From Ancylostoma caninum (taxonomy: Eukaryota; Nematoda; Chromadorea; Rhabditida; Ancylostomatidae), in contig JBAJFG010000073.1 of assembly GCA_037903475.1 (NCBI GenBank), forward strand, positions 1,116,001-1,180,000: a stretch of 64,000 nucleotides of DNA, written 5' to 3'. Position numbers and translations under genes: made by a program. The notes beneath the pieces are model-generated. The model saw only the letters and a list, made by a program, of their open reading frames with translations, made no database searches and was not told the origin of the DNA. How positions within the stretch are numbered: the stretch's first letter is position 1; every line of letters begins with the position of its first letter. Positions 1-10,586 of this stretch are shown in pieces.

Positions 1-1030
1 GATAGCAAAGGTATCCTCGACAATCCTTGACGACTTTGGGCATTTTTGTACGGCTGACAAATTGTCAGTGAAAAAAGGCGACAACAAGTTGTCGACGAGC
101 TTTTGGGTGGACAACTTGTCGGCAAGCAAGTGTGAAAACAAGTAGTCGACACTTTTCTGGACCAGGAAGTTTCAGATGCAATCAGAAGCTTGTTCACCTA
201 ATGCTTGTCAACAAGCTGCTTTTGGGATTCTCAGGAGAATTCCTCACTTTGTGGTCATTTCTTCCTAATCAAAGTCTGCAGAAACAATGTCTCGAAGTGA
301 AGCATAGGAAGTTCTGCTTTCCCCACAAAGAACAAGAAATGAGGTAAATAATACGAATTTTCCCAGTGAAAGATCGCCTGGATAGAAGTAGAGAGGCATG
401 AGGACATTGTTTTCTTGACAAAGCTGTGGATTTGCTAATTCAGAAAATGCTCTTTCAACGAAAGTGTAGGTTTTCTAATCCAGAATTTCTGTGCTAATCA
501 AGCGTTGAAGGTAGTGACCGCTTGTATTTCGTATTTGGAGCATCAATAAGTCTTAGACCTGCCCGATTGCGCTACTAGCTAATCCCAAGGTGGGTTCGAA
601 AGTCACGAAGTGACCAAAACGTTTCAGGATGAGGTAAAGTGCTTTTGGAAAATCTGAGCTGTGCGCTCCTGACTGTGTTATCTACCTGTTATGGCTCCAA
701 CACTGGCTTGTACATTTTCACTTGTTCAATCGACAAGACTAAGGGCGATGCTTTCTCTTACAACTTGCACATGTAATTTACTCTACAAACATCAGGCTAA
801 TAAAATTTGGGCAGCCTATTCACCCCTGCACAAATGGAGCTGTTCTTATTTGTTTATTCCTGTTTTAAAAACATAAGAAAATGGTAGTGCAGACGAGTAT
901 CGGACCAGAAATTGAAGTTCCAGTGAAGGAACGATGACGTCCGAAGATAATCTTCAGAAAAGGGCACTCCTTCCATTCTGGGGTTTTTCTCTTGCCGTAC
1001 CAGTCGCTGTAGGCGACTACGCCGCTAGTA
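1..1030. other. no gene recognised; short palindromes near the left edge
   Basis: No convincing exon, RNA gene or element was found here. Positions about 40-150 hold several copies of a CGACAA/TTGTCG word facing each other, so this short part could fold. Short open frames in this stretch lack splice context and are not called. Confidence 0.5.
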
Positions 1031-1035
1031 CCCTG

Positions 1036-1043
1036 TATAAAAG
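1036..1043 (+). promoter_or_regulatory. TATA box upstream of a putative secreted-protein gene
   Basis: TATAAAAG lies 33 bases before the ATG at 1076. The position suits a core promoter with a very short leader, as is common in nematode genes. The call depends on the downstream exon being real. Confidence 0.45.
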
Positions 1044-1075
1044 TGGACCGCACTGTTCAAAACGCACATCCAAGA

Positions 1076-1740
1076 ATGAATTCGACATTCGATTGCCTTG
1101 TCTATCTGCTTCTTACGCAAGTGTCGCTAGTGTCTACCGCAGTGGATGATAAGGTAAGGGGAGCATCTGATCTAACGGTTTGAAACTTTGTGCAGTGCAC
1201 TTAGAGATAGGCCATTCCTCTCACATGAGTATTGACTAAATAATGCAGTACATCTCCCCATATTCATGACATAAGGATGCGCTTGAGAGATGTGCAACCA
1301 AGACCAAGCAGTGGCGCTCTTTTTCAAATAATTAGGTCACATGCACAGGTCATATTTAAGGAAGCATCTTGCCGTCTTACTTTTACTTACTCCTTACATG
1401 TATTCGTCATCTATCACTTGCTCTCTCATCTATATCTTGATGAAAACAGTCACTGAAATCTTTTGAAGCTTCCTTGGGAACTACCGATGAAAGGGTTTTT
1501 GACCCGGGGGGGGGGCCAAGGAAGCTGTTTAAATCCTTCTTCGAGTTCAATTTAAGAATCCTATTGCAGCTGAAGACGATGATCATAACTATTTATTTTC
1601 TTCATAATTTCATAACATTCTCTGGGGCTTTTCTTTTGAGGTTGTTTGATTGACTTCGTCTTTCTCACCCTTGTTTGGAATAATTGTTTTTTATCGCTAC
1701 AGGTTGGCATACAATATATCCATGCTATGTGCCAAACCCA
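1076..1740 (+). CDS. putative secreted protein, first two exons only
   Basis: Exon 1 (1076-1153) starts at an ATG and encodes 26 residues: a short polar start, a hydrophobic core around LVYLLLTQVSLV, then a likely cleavage region near VSTA. This looks like a signal peptide. It ends in phase 0 at AAG followed by the donor GTAAGG. A compatible second exon runs 1703-1740, after the acceptor TTTTTATCGCTACAG, with a cysteine and a GTGAGG donor. Later exons could not be traced in 1741-2970, so the product is unknown and the family is not recognised. The TATA box just upstream supports exon 1; exon 2 is less sure. Confidence 0.42.
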
Positions 1741-2970
1741 GTGAGGTCTAACCGGGGAAGCCCAAGCTCGCTGAGATGCAGCAGCAGCGAGCGACAGCTA
1801 AGGCGCAGGCGAGGCAAAGCAAGCAATAAGCCACGAGCCTGCTCCGCCCTTGCTTTTATAATGAAGCATCGTGATATTATCACGACACCAGCCCGCCAGA
1901 AAATGTTTTTCTTTTGTTAGTGGGGGGAATTATGTGGAGATTCACTTATGTGAGTCTTCCATGGCGACGAGTCATATGTGAAGTATGCACACAAAAAATT
2001 GTTTTTTTTTCTTCACGACTGACAATATCATGAGGATCACAAAGTGTCGATGGTCGAGTGCACTATCGATATGATGGAGTCGATACATGTTGGAGGTGTC
2101 ATCGTTGTCAGTCGGTTCCCAGTGTTTAATCCACTGCATTCTGGATCGATGGCTCGATGAAAAATAGTCATTGAGCTCACAACATGCAGACTTTTTTGAG
2201 GTTTTTTAATTTTGAAGTAAAGAAATTCTTACCTTTCTTTTTTTGTTATTTGTTCGCGTTGAGTTTCTGTTTCTTTCCCTTTTTGAAGTTTTGCGAATTT
2301 TGATATATCTTCGCCCCTTAATGTCCGAGAATGAGGAAGAGATAGATCTCATGATACTTCTGTTCACAGTGGTCATCCCAGATGTTTTTATCTTCTATCT
2401 TCCTTGTGTGTATTTGGCATGCTTGCCAGTCACAATATCTCATAAGTTTGCAGCACACAAAACAAAAAAAAAGGAAAAAAGGACAATCTGTCAACAATGA
2501 CTGTTCGGAGCAATGCAAAAAAAGGGGAACAGCCAATCCAATGAAATGAAGGAAAGAGAAAAAAAGGAAATAACTTGAAAAAAGAGACTCTTCTTGTTGT
2601 GGATTTGGTTCGTGTGAGTCTGCCGGAAACTTGAGTCTTATTTGTTTGTTTGTTTGTTTTTAGTCTTTGGTAGATTACGTGAGCTCTTTTGTTTGGATTC
2701 GAAAGACGATGTTTCGAAATTTGTGCCCGTAGAAAAGTGTCCAGTGCGATCATCGCACGTGACCTTTAGGGCGATGATCGCGCTTCGCGTTGGAGAGGAG
2801 TATGGTGATCATCGCCATGGTGAATTGGACGGGCCGTACAATGAAAAGTGATCAAGTGTACGTAGAACCACGCACTCCCACATCACTTCGGAGCTGTTTT
2901 AGCGTGTGAGACAGTTATGAACCATTGCGACTAACAAACTAGAACGAGTACTACTTGTCAGAAGCACCAG
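1741..2970. other. no gene recognised; AT-rich with A/T homopolymers
   Basis: Contains low-complexity A- and T-runs that produce spurious open frames on both strands (for example a minus-strand frame at 2430-2753 rich in Phe and Ser). Around 2740-2825 there are self-complementary words GATCATCGC/GCGATGATC that recur in the duplicated unit starting near 2975. No real gene is seen. Confidence 0.5.
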
Positions 2971-2974
2971 AAGC

Positions 2975-3625
2975 ACTTCCATGCTCCTGACAAATCGTGC
3001 ACATTCGAGCCCGTTGTGCTGTTGGGCGAAAATTAACACGCCTGAGTCCGTAGGCTCAGATGCATTCTGTGCAATTCGCACACCTGATCATACGCACCTT
3101 CACACCATCACCATGCTCAGAGTGAGATGCTCTGAGTACATCACTCAGCGTCTCTTCGCTCGGCACACTACCTAGTTGCCAAATGATGGCGATCATCGCC
3201 CTCCAGGGCGATGAGATCAGCGCCCTTCACATACGTGCTCGCAGCACCGCCACGAATGGTGATGATCTTTCATTCCTCAGTGTTGGAAGGTCGTCGCACG
3301 TGCGATCGTCGCCCTAGATATGGCGACGAGTTGTGCAGGCAGCTGATCTCACCGCCATGACATTTACTACGAGCCTTGATTTTGTTCTTTGTAATATTTG
3401 AATGGTGGGCAAACGGAGTTTGATTGAAATTTATCGTACTGATTTTTTCTTTTGTTCAAATTGTCGGAATTTTTTGCGATTTTTTAAACTATTTGTTTGA
3501 TTGTTTCGAATTAATTGTTCTTGCTTGTTTGTTGTGCGTTAGTTCTGCTCACATCTTAATTGATATGGGCAGAACGTTGAGTGGTGTTTAGTCATTTCGA
3601 AGCAGCGCCTCGCTTGTTTGCAATA
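2975..3625. repeat. tandemly duplicated unit, copy A (about 650 bp)
   Basis: This stretch recurs as a diverged direct copy starting near 3650. Matching landmarks are the CCGTAGGCTCAGATGCATTC block, the palindromic GGCGATCATCGCC and CCAGGGCGATGAG words, GGTGGGCAAACGGAGTTTGA, and a terminal GCAATAAAAGCA. Copy A lacks the LTR element found in copy B and so preserves the empty site (near 3400). No protein is recognised in it. It may be an old LTR or a non-coding element, because it abuts a BEL/Pao gag piece in copy B, but that is inference. Confidence 0.8.
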
Positions 3626-4077
3626 AAAGCAATTTGCTCGGGGCTGGCAAGCCAGCTTCTGACAAGTCGTACACATTCAAGCTGGTTCTGTGTTGTGGGG
3701 AGAAAATCAACATGCCTGCGTCCGTAGGCTCAGATGCATTCTGTGCAATTCGCGCATCTGATCATACGCACCTTCACACCATCACCATACTCCGAGTGAG
3801 ATGCTCCGAGTACTTCACTCGGCGTCTCTTCGCCCCGCACACTATCTAGTCGCCAAACGATGGCGATCATCGCCCTCCAGGGCGATGAGATCAGCGGCCC
3901 GCACACACGTGCTCGCAGCACCGCCATGGTTGGTGATGATCTTCCATTCCTCAGTGTTGGAAGGTCGTCGCGCGTGCGATCATCGCCCCAAATGAGGCGA
4001 CGAGTTGTGCAGGCAGCTGATCTCACCGCCATGACACTTTACTACGGGCCTTGATTCTGTTCTTTGTAATGTTTGAT

Positions 4078-4409
4078 TGTAACGGGAGCGGCCTGTGTTG
4101 TGGATTGTCTAGGGGTTTTGTAATCCTTTATTGGAACGACTCAAGTAGCTAGTAAATCACAACCATCGACCGACCGACTTGCCACTCCAGTGGCTAACTG
4201 ACTGATTACCTCGAACTGAGCCTGCTGCGGCCGCGGCGCCTTTATATAGCATGTGGGCGGAGCCTCGGCGCGGGCGCGCGCATATAAGGCAGACTATTTC
4301 GAAATACTAGCGATGATCATTACGGGAGGGACTACGTACATTACAAATACAAACACTACATGTACAACATCATACAACCTAGTGGGTCAATCGCTACACT
4401 CGGGCTACA
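4078..4409 (-). repeat. 3' LTR of the gag-protease element (332 bp)
   Basis: Starts TGTAAC and ends CTACA on the plus strand. On the minus strand it carries TATATAAA (4241-4248) followed downstream by AATAAA (4127-4132), an arrangement suiting a promoter and a polyadenylation signal. It matches 7617-7947 apart from a 4-bp indel and a few single-base changes. Its first bases on the minus strand supply the stop codon of the gag-protease frame. Confidence 0.92.
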
Positions 4410-7323
4410 TGCCCCTCCGGAAACGAGAGTCGTCCCGACTCCACGACCATGGTACTGCGCACTGGATCGAACGGCTGTGTCCTCTTTGTGGCTCGAGCTT
4501 GACTTTGGTGCTGCACGTCTCGATGGGGTGGTCTTCAACGTCCCTGGGCTTCGTCGTTCCTTTTGCGTAGCATCCGGGTGGCGACGATCGCTTGTTCTGA
4601 CACGACTTCGTCCCTTCATCGTTCTGCTGGAGCGAACCTGTCTGCACCTCGTCATTGCGCCGTCTCTTCTCCATTCCTGGTGACTCGAAGTCGTGTTCCT
4701 CCAAGTCGGATACATCGTTCGCAGTCAGATGTATTTCCCTGCGACCAGTGAACGGAGACTTCTCGAGACGGGAATCTGCTCCGATGCGGCACACTTGCTG
4801 CGCAAGATTCGGCAGATGACCACCCTCGATCGACATCCTGAGGCAATCAGCTCCTTTGCCTATCGAACTTGCCTCACGTGGTTTCCTTCTCGATCGCCTT
4901 CTCTTCCCACGTTTTTTCTTAGCCTGGCTCTCATCCTTTTCAGCTGCTTTGGGAAGCTTCGCTGCTGCCGAAGACGATTTACCGACAGGAATTTCGACGG
5001 GACCAGTATTTTTAATCCTACTCGTACCTGAGTGAATACTTCTTCCGGGGCACACTTTCGCTGGTTTTAGGAGGTTCGGCGGTAATACCGTTTCTGATCC
5101 GACATTGACATCAGCTCGCTGTTTCTCTCCTGTGCGTCTGCTCGACGACTTAGCCAGAGCGAATGGCTTCTCGTGCGCTCCGACCTCTCCTCCTCCCAAA
5201 AGCTTGGCTCCTGCTAAGCTGCTCGCGTTAGGAACTTTGATCGCACCGCTCTTCCTGTTCCAAATCCTGTTGGGGAGTAATCCATCCTTGGAACGCACAG
5301 GTTCTTCATTCCGGACCTCATCACGAGCCATCGGCAACTTTCCTGTTTTCTTAGGTCTCATGAACACCCTCTCATTAGCAGTAACAACTCCTGATCGTTG
5401 TTTCCGTCTCTTGTGACTCTGCTTCTTATTGGGTATCAGACCAATTCCGAGCTTCATTAGTGCGTTCGTCCCTAACACTAACATGCCATCTCCTCCAGCC
5501 GTCACGAAAAGCGCGATCTTCTGCTTTTCACCTTTTCCGAGCTGGAGGGTTAGCCTTACCGCTCCTTTGAAAGACATCCTGTTGCCCGAGGCGTCATAGA
5601 CTGGAATTCGGTGATTGATCGGAATTTCTTCCACGTCCTTGTCCAGATCGAAGCCTGCAGCCATGCTCGCCTGGAAAATTTCTAGCGGCATAATGCTAAT
5701 TTGTGAGCCGGTATCCAGCAGGGCTTTACGTGAAAGACCTAGAAGCTTCACATCTGCCACTGTTTGTTCTCCAAACAGCTCATTCCGACCTTTGTTGGAT
5801 CCTAATGATCCACAAATCCACTTAGTGAGGGATGTTGTGAAGGTCCTTGGTGCGGCAGATCGCTGGTCGTACATCTCCCTTGTCCTTGCACTCCTACTGG
5901 CTTCTTTGCAAGCACGTCTGAGATGACCACGCTTCCTGCATTTAAAGCATCTTGGTCCATCCTTACTACTTTTGAACGTCCCTTCTTGATCGGCCCTGAA
6001 CGTTCCGAGTGTTCTCACGTTTCCGTCCGGTAGTGGTTTCCGAACCTCTTCCTGGTGAGGGTTACGGTGATCGAGCTGTGAACGACGCGGTCTGCCTTCC
6101 TGCACAACTTCTCGCAATGTAGCGGCAACCTCCTTACTGCGTTCACATCGCTGCGCCATCGTCTTGACCATTTCGTACGCGCAACCCTTTGGAGCCAGTT
6201 CCATTGTAGTATACAGCTGGAAATATTCTGGCCAGTCCGACAGTTGAGCCACCAGCTCTCCCGCTCGTGTTCGCGAGAGTTGCTCGTCAGACGCATCTGG
6301 ATACGCCTTGCTGGTAAGGCTCTCAAGCTCAAGGCAGTAGCTCGTTACGTCTCCCTTCTTCCTGAAACGCTTCAGCTCCATGTAGGCTTTCATCTGCTCC
6401 GCCGAATCGTTGAGCTTGAATTTTGCCTTGAGTGCCTCCACCAGGACATCAAAATCTCCTTCCCTAATGTGCTTCGGAAGTGCCTCAGCAACAGCTTTCG
6501 GAAAGCCGTCCAGCTTCGACAGCAGTAAATGGACGAGCATATCATTACTCAGTCCTAGATACCGGTACTTCATGGTGAACCGCAATATAAAGTCTTCGAA
6601 CTTCCTCCCTTGCGGATCCCTGAATACCTCCACTTCAGGAAGGGTCATGGCCGCAAACATACGGCCAATGCCAGCGTCCATGTCGGAAGAAAAATCTCGA
6701 CCTAGTCTTGATGTTGACGTCGACTGGTTAAGCGTCGAAACGTGCACGTTTCCTGGCCCTCGAAATTCAGCTCCAAGCCGATCTTTCCTCTGTGCCAGTA
6801 GTTTCTTTATTTCATCCACCACCTCGGTCGAGTTCACTTGCAGAAGATCGGCGAGTTCTCGCATACACCGATCGTCATGCTCCGCCTGAAAAAGTGCCTC
6901 ATCAAACGTTTGAGCAACATCTCCGGCTAGAAGTTCTTCAAGTTTTCTTAGAAACTCATCAACTTTAGCCATATGTACGAGCTCAGCAACTATGGCCGTG
7001 CAATCGCTATCAACTACTGCGTGCACTAGCTGCTTCAACTCTTCGTTCGTCCTTGTCGATGTGCGCGATGTTCCCTGCGCAAAACTATCTGCAATGAGCT
7101 CAGGCGCTTTCTCTAGAGCACTTACATGCTCACCTATAGCACCCGTTATTCGCCTCATCTGTGTCCTGCTGGTCTTCGCTAGAGCAATTACTGTGCTCAA
7201 CAGCTTCCCCAGCGCCGCATTATTCGAAGCGCGCAGCTGCGATGATCTTGGATCGTCCAGCGATATGCTATCGAGCTCCTCCGCGTTCAGATCCAAGACG
7301 TTCCCAGTCATTGCAGAAGACAT
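4405..7323 (-). CDS. Gag-protease polyprotein of the LTR element
   Basis: A single 972-codon frame. The first 220 residues are largely helical and charged. Residues about 230-400 resemble a retrotransposon capsid (Retrotrans_gag type; FRDPQGRKFEDFILRF start). A CCHC zinc knuckle with spacing C-X2-C-X4-H-X4-C follows at about 459-472. A retropepsin-like domain has the catalytic LLDTGSQ at about 535-541 and a VLG motif near 616. The last 340 residues are basic and low in complexity, with KKRGKRRRSRRK near 800, and show no reverse transcriptase motifs. The frame runs through the purine tract and stops on TAG made by the first LTR bases. The product should assemble particles and cleave itself but cannot copy RNA. 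The frame is intact, so it may still be expressed. Confidence 0.9.
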   Translation of the reverse strand: MSSAMTGNVLDLNAEELDSISLDDPRSSQLRASNNAALGKLLSTVIALAKTSRTQMRRITGAIGEHVSALEKAPELIADSFAQGTSRTSTRTNEELKQLVHAVVDSDCTAIVAELVHMAKVDEFLRKLEELLAGDVAQTFDEALFQAEHDDRCMRELADLLQVNSTEVVDEIKKLLAQRKDRLGAEFRGPGNVHVSTLNQSTSTSRLGRDFSSDMDAGIGRMFAAMTLPEVEVFRDPQGRKFEDFILRFTMKYRYLGLSNDMLVHLLLSKLDGFPKAVAEALPKHIREGDFDVLVEALKAKFKLNDSAEQMKAYMELKRFRKKGDVTSYCLELESLTSKAYPDASDEQLSRTRAGELVAQLSDWPEYFQLYTTMELAPKGCAYEMVKTMAQRCERSKEVAATLREVVQEGRPRRSQLDHRNPHQEEVRKPLPDGNVRTLGTFRADQEGTFKSSKDGPRCFKCRKRGHLRRACKEASRSARTREMYDQRSAAPRTFTTSLTKWICGSLGSNKGRNELFGEQTVADVKLLGLSRKALLDTGSQISIMPLEIFQASMAAGFDLDKDVEEIPINHRIPVYDASGNRMSFKGAVRLTLQLGKGEKQKIALFVTAGGDGMLVLGTNALMKLGIGLIPNKKQSHKRRKQRSGVVTANERVFMRPKKTGKLPMARDEVRNEEPVRSKDGLLPNRIWNRKSGAIKVPNASSLAGAKLLGGGEVGAHEKPFALAKSSSRRTGEKQRADVNVGSETVLPPNLLKPAKVCPGRSIHSGTSRIKNTGPVEIPVGKSSSAAAKLPKAAEKDESQAKKKRGKRRRSRRKPREASSIGKGADCLRMSIEGGHLPNLAQQVCRIGADSRLEKSPFTGRREIHLTANDVSDLEEHDFESPGMEKRRRNDEVQTGSLQQNDEGTKSCQNKRSSPPGCYAKGTTKPRDVEDHPIETCSTKVKLEPQRGHSRSIQCAVPWSWSRDDSRFRRGM
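4410..4422 (-). other. polypurine tract next to the 3' LTR
   Basis: On the minus strand the sequence directly before the 3' LTR reads GGAGGGGCA, a short purine-rich run at the place where plus-strand DNA priming occurs in LTR elements. It lies inside the gag-protease frame. Confidence 0.6.
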
Positions 7324-7598
7324 CGATGCGTAGTCGGTAGTATTGATAACTACCTCAGTAACGTGTTCTTGCTACGACGTTACACTACGCACTTCACGCG
7401 CAGTGGTTTTCCTTCGACTGCTCTTGGAGCAGTCCACTCACACTCTCTGTGGAGCCACAACTATGACACGTACGCGATGAAGAACACCACGCACGCGACT
7501 CTCTAGTTGTCAAGAGAGTGTTCGCTGCCTTTTACTGAAGGCAGGCTACTCGCCTTTACCGATACAACGGCTTCAAGGCGGCTGTTGAGTCGTTCACA

Positions 7599-7616
7599 GG
7601 CTTCGTTCGGCCCCCA
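7599..7616 (-). other. primer-binding site of the LTR element
   Basis: Immediately inside the 5' LTR (7617-7947) the minus strand reads TGGGGGCCGAACGAAGCC. It begins with TGG, the complement of a tRNA CCA tail, as expected for tRNA-primed reverse transcription. The tRNA species cannot be named from memory. Confidence 0.7.
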
Positions 7617-7947
7617 TGTAACGGGAGCGGCCTGTGTTGTGGATTGTCTAGGGGTTTTGTAATCCTTTATTGGAACGACTCAAGTAGCTAGTAAATGACA
7701 ACCATCGACCGACTTGCCACTCCAGTGGCTAACTGACTGACTACGTCGAACTGAGCCTCTGCTGCGGCCGCGGCGCCTTTATATAGCATGTGGGCGGAGC
7801 CTCGGCACGGGCGCGCGCATATAAGGCACGACTATTTCGAAATACTAGCGATGATCATTACGGGAGGGACTACGTACATTACAAATACAAACACTACATG
7901 TACAACATCATACAACCTAGTGGGTCAATCGCTACACTCGGGCTACA
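7617..7947 (-). repeat. 5' LTR of the gag-protease element (331 bp)
   Basis: Partner of 4078-4409, with the same TG...CA ends, TATATAAA (7778-7785, minus strand) and polyadenylation word. The target duplication TGAT follows at 7948-7951. The leader between this LTR and the gag start is about 293 bases. Confidence 0.92.
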
Positions 7948-8135
7948 TGATTGGTGGGCAAACGGAGTTTGATTGAAATTTATCGTACTGATTCTTCTTC
8001 TGTTTAAATTGTCGGGATTTTTTTGCGATTTTTTAAACTATTTGTTTGATTGTTTCGAATTAATTGTTCTTGCTTGTTTGTTGCGCGTTAGTTCTGCTCA
8101 CATCTTAAATTGGCAGAACGTTGAGTGGTGTTTAA

Positions 8136-8633
8136 TCATTTCGAAGCAGCGCCTCGCTTGTTTGCAATAAAAGCAAAATAAAAGCATAAGTAATTCGTAG
8201 GTCCTAGGCAGCGCTCGCAACGGTTCTGTTCCATCAGGCTTCTGCTACGGCTCGTTAGAGTGGGGTAGGTGTCACAATTAGTGGTCCAGTGTTCCGAGCC
8301 GCAAAACACACAAGAAGGCGGAGGTAATAATGATGACGAGGAGGGCCTATCTGAGGGTTGCTGCTGGGTTGGACTGCTCTGTGGACGCTCCTCAGCCTGC
8401 TCCGTTTGCATTGCAGCGTGAACTTGTTCTGGTTTGATTGCCGTATTGACGCACGCCTCCATATGTTCTGCGAGAAATTCGATCCTTGCACATTGAATGT
8501 GTTCGAGTGAAATGGTATTGAACTTATCGGAATTCCTATACCATCGTTTTTTTTTGTTGGAACATTCGGGGAGAGGCGGAAGGTGGCTGCACCGTTTTCC
8601 ACTTTTCTGCTTAAAAAATGGATAAAGTTGCAA
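8136..8633 (-). pseudogene. BEL/Pao-type gag fragment with zinc knuckle
   Basis: The frame contains a Pro/Ser/Gln-rich linker and then CVFCGSEHWTTNC followed by a second CXXC (RCERCLG). This C-X2-C-X4-H-X4-C plus CXXC arrangement, with a PTL/R-rich spacer, is characteristic of nematode BEL/Pao Gag proteins. The frame then runs into the duplicated unit ending at 8175 and loses similarity. It is a fragment: no capsid start and no protease follow it. It lies downstream of the envelope remains on the same strand, an order unlike an intact element, so at least two copies or a rearrangement are involved. Confidence 0.7.
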
Positions 8634-8768
8634 TTTGAGAAAAAATTGAAAGAATTGAAAATGTTATAATTGACTAGCAGTTGGATTACTTGGAAGACTC
8701 GAATGAATAAAAGTCATACCCGGTGCATTCGGACTTCATTTCTAAGGTCAATAATGTCCTTGTGCAGG

Positions 8769-9062
8769 CTATTGAGTGTCGCGTACAGCGTCTTCATAGC
8801 AGGGCAGATTACCCCACCCGAGTCGTGGAGGAAGCATGACGCCCGGTGGAATGGCAACCGCTGCAGCAGGGCTGATGCAGTTCTGCTCTTGATCCGTCTG
8901 GGTTACCGCATTAGTCGCCGGAGTGTCTGAGACATTCACCGAGTCTTGTGGTGGATTCTTGAAAGCGTTGGGCGATTCCGCCCCAGGCTGTTGTCGGCTT
9001 CCTCCATTCTGCAATGAAAAGGTAAAGGGGTTTGTGATGGAGGATTTCTTATTGACAGTCAT
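8769..9062 (-). other. open frame upstream of the gag fragment, possibly gag N-terminal part
   Basis: A 97-codon minus-strand frame rich in Pro, Gln and Asn that precedes the zinc-knuckle fragment on the same strand. Composition and place suit a retroelement Gag linker, but no conserved motif is visible. It could equally be chance. Confidence 0.25.
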
Positions 9063-9138
9063 GCGGACAGGGACAAAAGTGTTTCACTGACTTGGATTGA
9101 AGTATGTGATTGATGTGGTGTGTGAGAAGGAATGGTTA

Positions 9139-10586
9139 TTATATCTGACGTAGACATCTTATGGCAATGCGCATTATAGCTGAAGGTAACATTATGCTGT
9201 AACGAACGATCAACCGGATGATACATATGAAAAGGAATGGGGCTTTGACTGGTAGTGGGAGAAAGGAAATGAAGTTTGGAAAATTATTGTTGCGATGTAC
9301 GCTCGAACGACGTTTTGAATGAATGTGAATTAGGTCGAGCATTGATAGTGTTATACAGAAGCGAACAACCAATATTATGAGAGTGGACGTGACAAACAAA
9401 AGGTATTGTTTGATTACTAGCCAAAAATTTCCAAAATTTGGTAGAGGAATTTCGAATTCAAAGTTGTTTTGTTTTGCTGTGTGGTTGACATAGATAGGGA
9501 ACAATTTGTAGATTGGTAAGGTATTTTAGATAAAACTGACTCACCCAAAGACTTGAAATTTATGCACAGATTGTCTGCATCGGGCTGTACAGATTTCATG
9601 AAATTGAGCTTGATTGGAGTAGAAACAGATTTGATTTGTATATCCATTAGTAGTGCACCTATGGTAAGAGATTGGGTGTGACAGTCGATCTCTGCAATTG
9701 CATTATCAATATTAGAAGTTGTTAGTATTAGGTGATATTCGTTACTGCAGTTGGTGTAGAAGAGAACCAGCAAACAAATTTGTCTATATTCATGAATACA
9801 TTCATGAGTGCTGTGTCAAATTTCAATGCTAACTCAGTGGATACGATCTGTGTTCTCACTGTCACTACGGAATTTTTACCATCCGCTGTGACTTGAATAT
9901 TAGGAATTCTCAGCGGCAGCAATTGATTCAGTTGTAGTATGTCCGAGATATTGTTGTGGCTACAATGACAGTATACGCTTTCTTCGGCCGGACTGCACTT
10001 ACACGTATCTTTGATGGAGCATTGTTCGCTACTGCTACCGTTTCTTGGTGTTTGGTGACTTGATCTTGGCTGAGACAAATGTAGCTAAAACTATGCCCTT
10101 TTGTTACTTTCGCGACAAGGGTGGAGCTGGCTATGCCCTTTTGTTACTTTCGCGACAAGGGTGGAGCTGGACAAAAAGGTCTCCGAAAGAATGGGTAGTG
10201 GTGGGATCGCGATTGATGTTAGTTCGAAATACATGTCTTCTAATTTCATTTGAACATTTGGTTTGTGTTCAATTCGATATTTTTTGCGTTTTTGCAACCA
10301 GCTGGTATTTTCGAATTGAACAGCCGCTCTCTCGGTCCACGTAAGACAGTGAAAGCTTCATATATGTCATTATCTAGAGGTGCTTGGTAGATTCTATAAA
10401 AAAGGCGACCAGAAGAGGAAAAGCCGCAAGAGCAACCAAGCCCACCACAAGATTTTGTGCAGTACTTAATACCAGTAAACTTGTTTGCGACATCTAGTTT
10501 TTTTAACCAAAGTATTGGGTGTGATTTCAGCACATTTACCACCTTTGCAGCTTCCCATATGCGGGCACCGCTAGCTATATTTCCTA
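9139..10586 (-). pseudogene. phlebovirus-like envelope glycoprotein (G2) remains, C-terminal part
   Basis: Several minus-strand frames in succession (10586-10246, 10078-9728, 9773-9417, 9504-9139) give the cysteine-rich pattern of the envelope gene carried by many nematode BEL/Pao elements and related to phlebovirus G2 fusion proteins. The most telling part is the SCGGLGCSCGFSSSGRLFYR region at about 10440. A hydrophobic stretch near 9400 (YLLFVTSTLIILVV) suits the membrane anchor. Frame changes and stops break it, so it is a decayed copy unless some breaks are introns. The upstream part continues at 11862-12640 beyond an inserted element. Confidence 0.72.

Larger units (their letters stand above)
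4078..7947 (-). mobile_element. Ty3/Gypsy-type LTR retrotransposon carrying only gag-protease
   Basis: A 3.87-kb element on the minus strand. It is bounded by two LTRs (4078-4409 and 7617-7947) that differ only by a few substitutions and small indels, each with TG...CA ends, and is flanked by a 4-bp target duplication TGAT (4074-4077 and 7948-7951). Internally it has a primer-binding site, one long gag-protease frame and a purine tract. There is no reverse transcriptase, RNase H or integrase. Near-identical LTRs and an intact 972-codon frame indicate a recent insertion. It is therefore a non-autonomous element that would depend on enzymes made elsewhere. The 4-bp duplication and Gag type favour Ty3/Gypsy over BEL/Pao. 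Confidence 0.92.
3640..8175. repeat. tandemly duplicated unit, copy B, split by an LTR retrotransposon
   Basis: The left part (3640-4077) and the right part (7948-8175) together match copy A at 2975-3625. The interruption is exactly the LTR element 4078-7947 with its target duplication TGAT. The right part ends with the same AATAAAAGCA as copy A and runs into a BEL/Pao gag remnant on the minus strand. Confidence 0.8.

Noticed and set aside
550..610. Possible tRNA or SINE because of GGTTCGAAAGTC near 592
   Set aside because: No A-box at the right distance and no cloverleaf could be drawn.
2430..2753. 107-codon minus-strand frame
   Set aside because: Low-complexity Phe/Ser/Thr/Lys sequence from A- and T-runs.
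4253..4570. Plus-strand frames over the LTR and the gag region
   Set aside because: Antisense shadows of the LTR and of the gag-protease frame on the minus strand.
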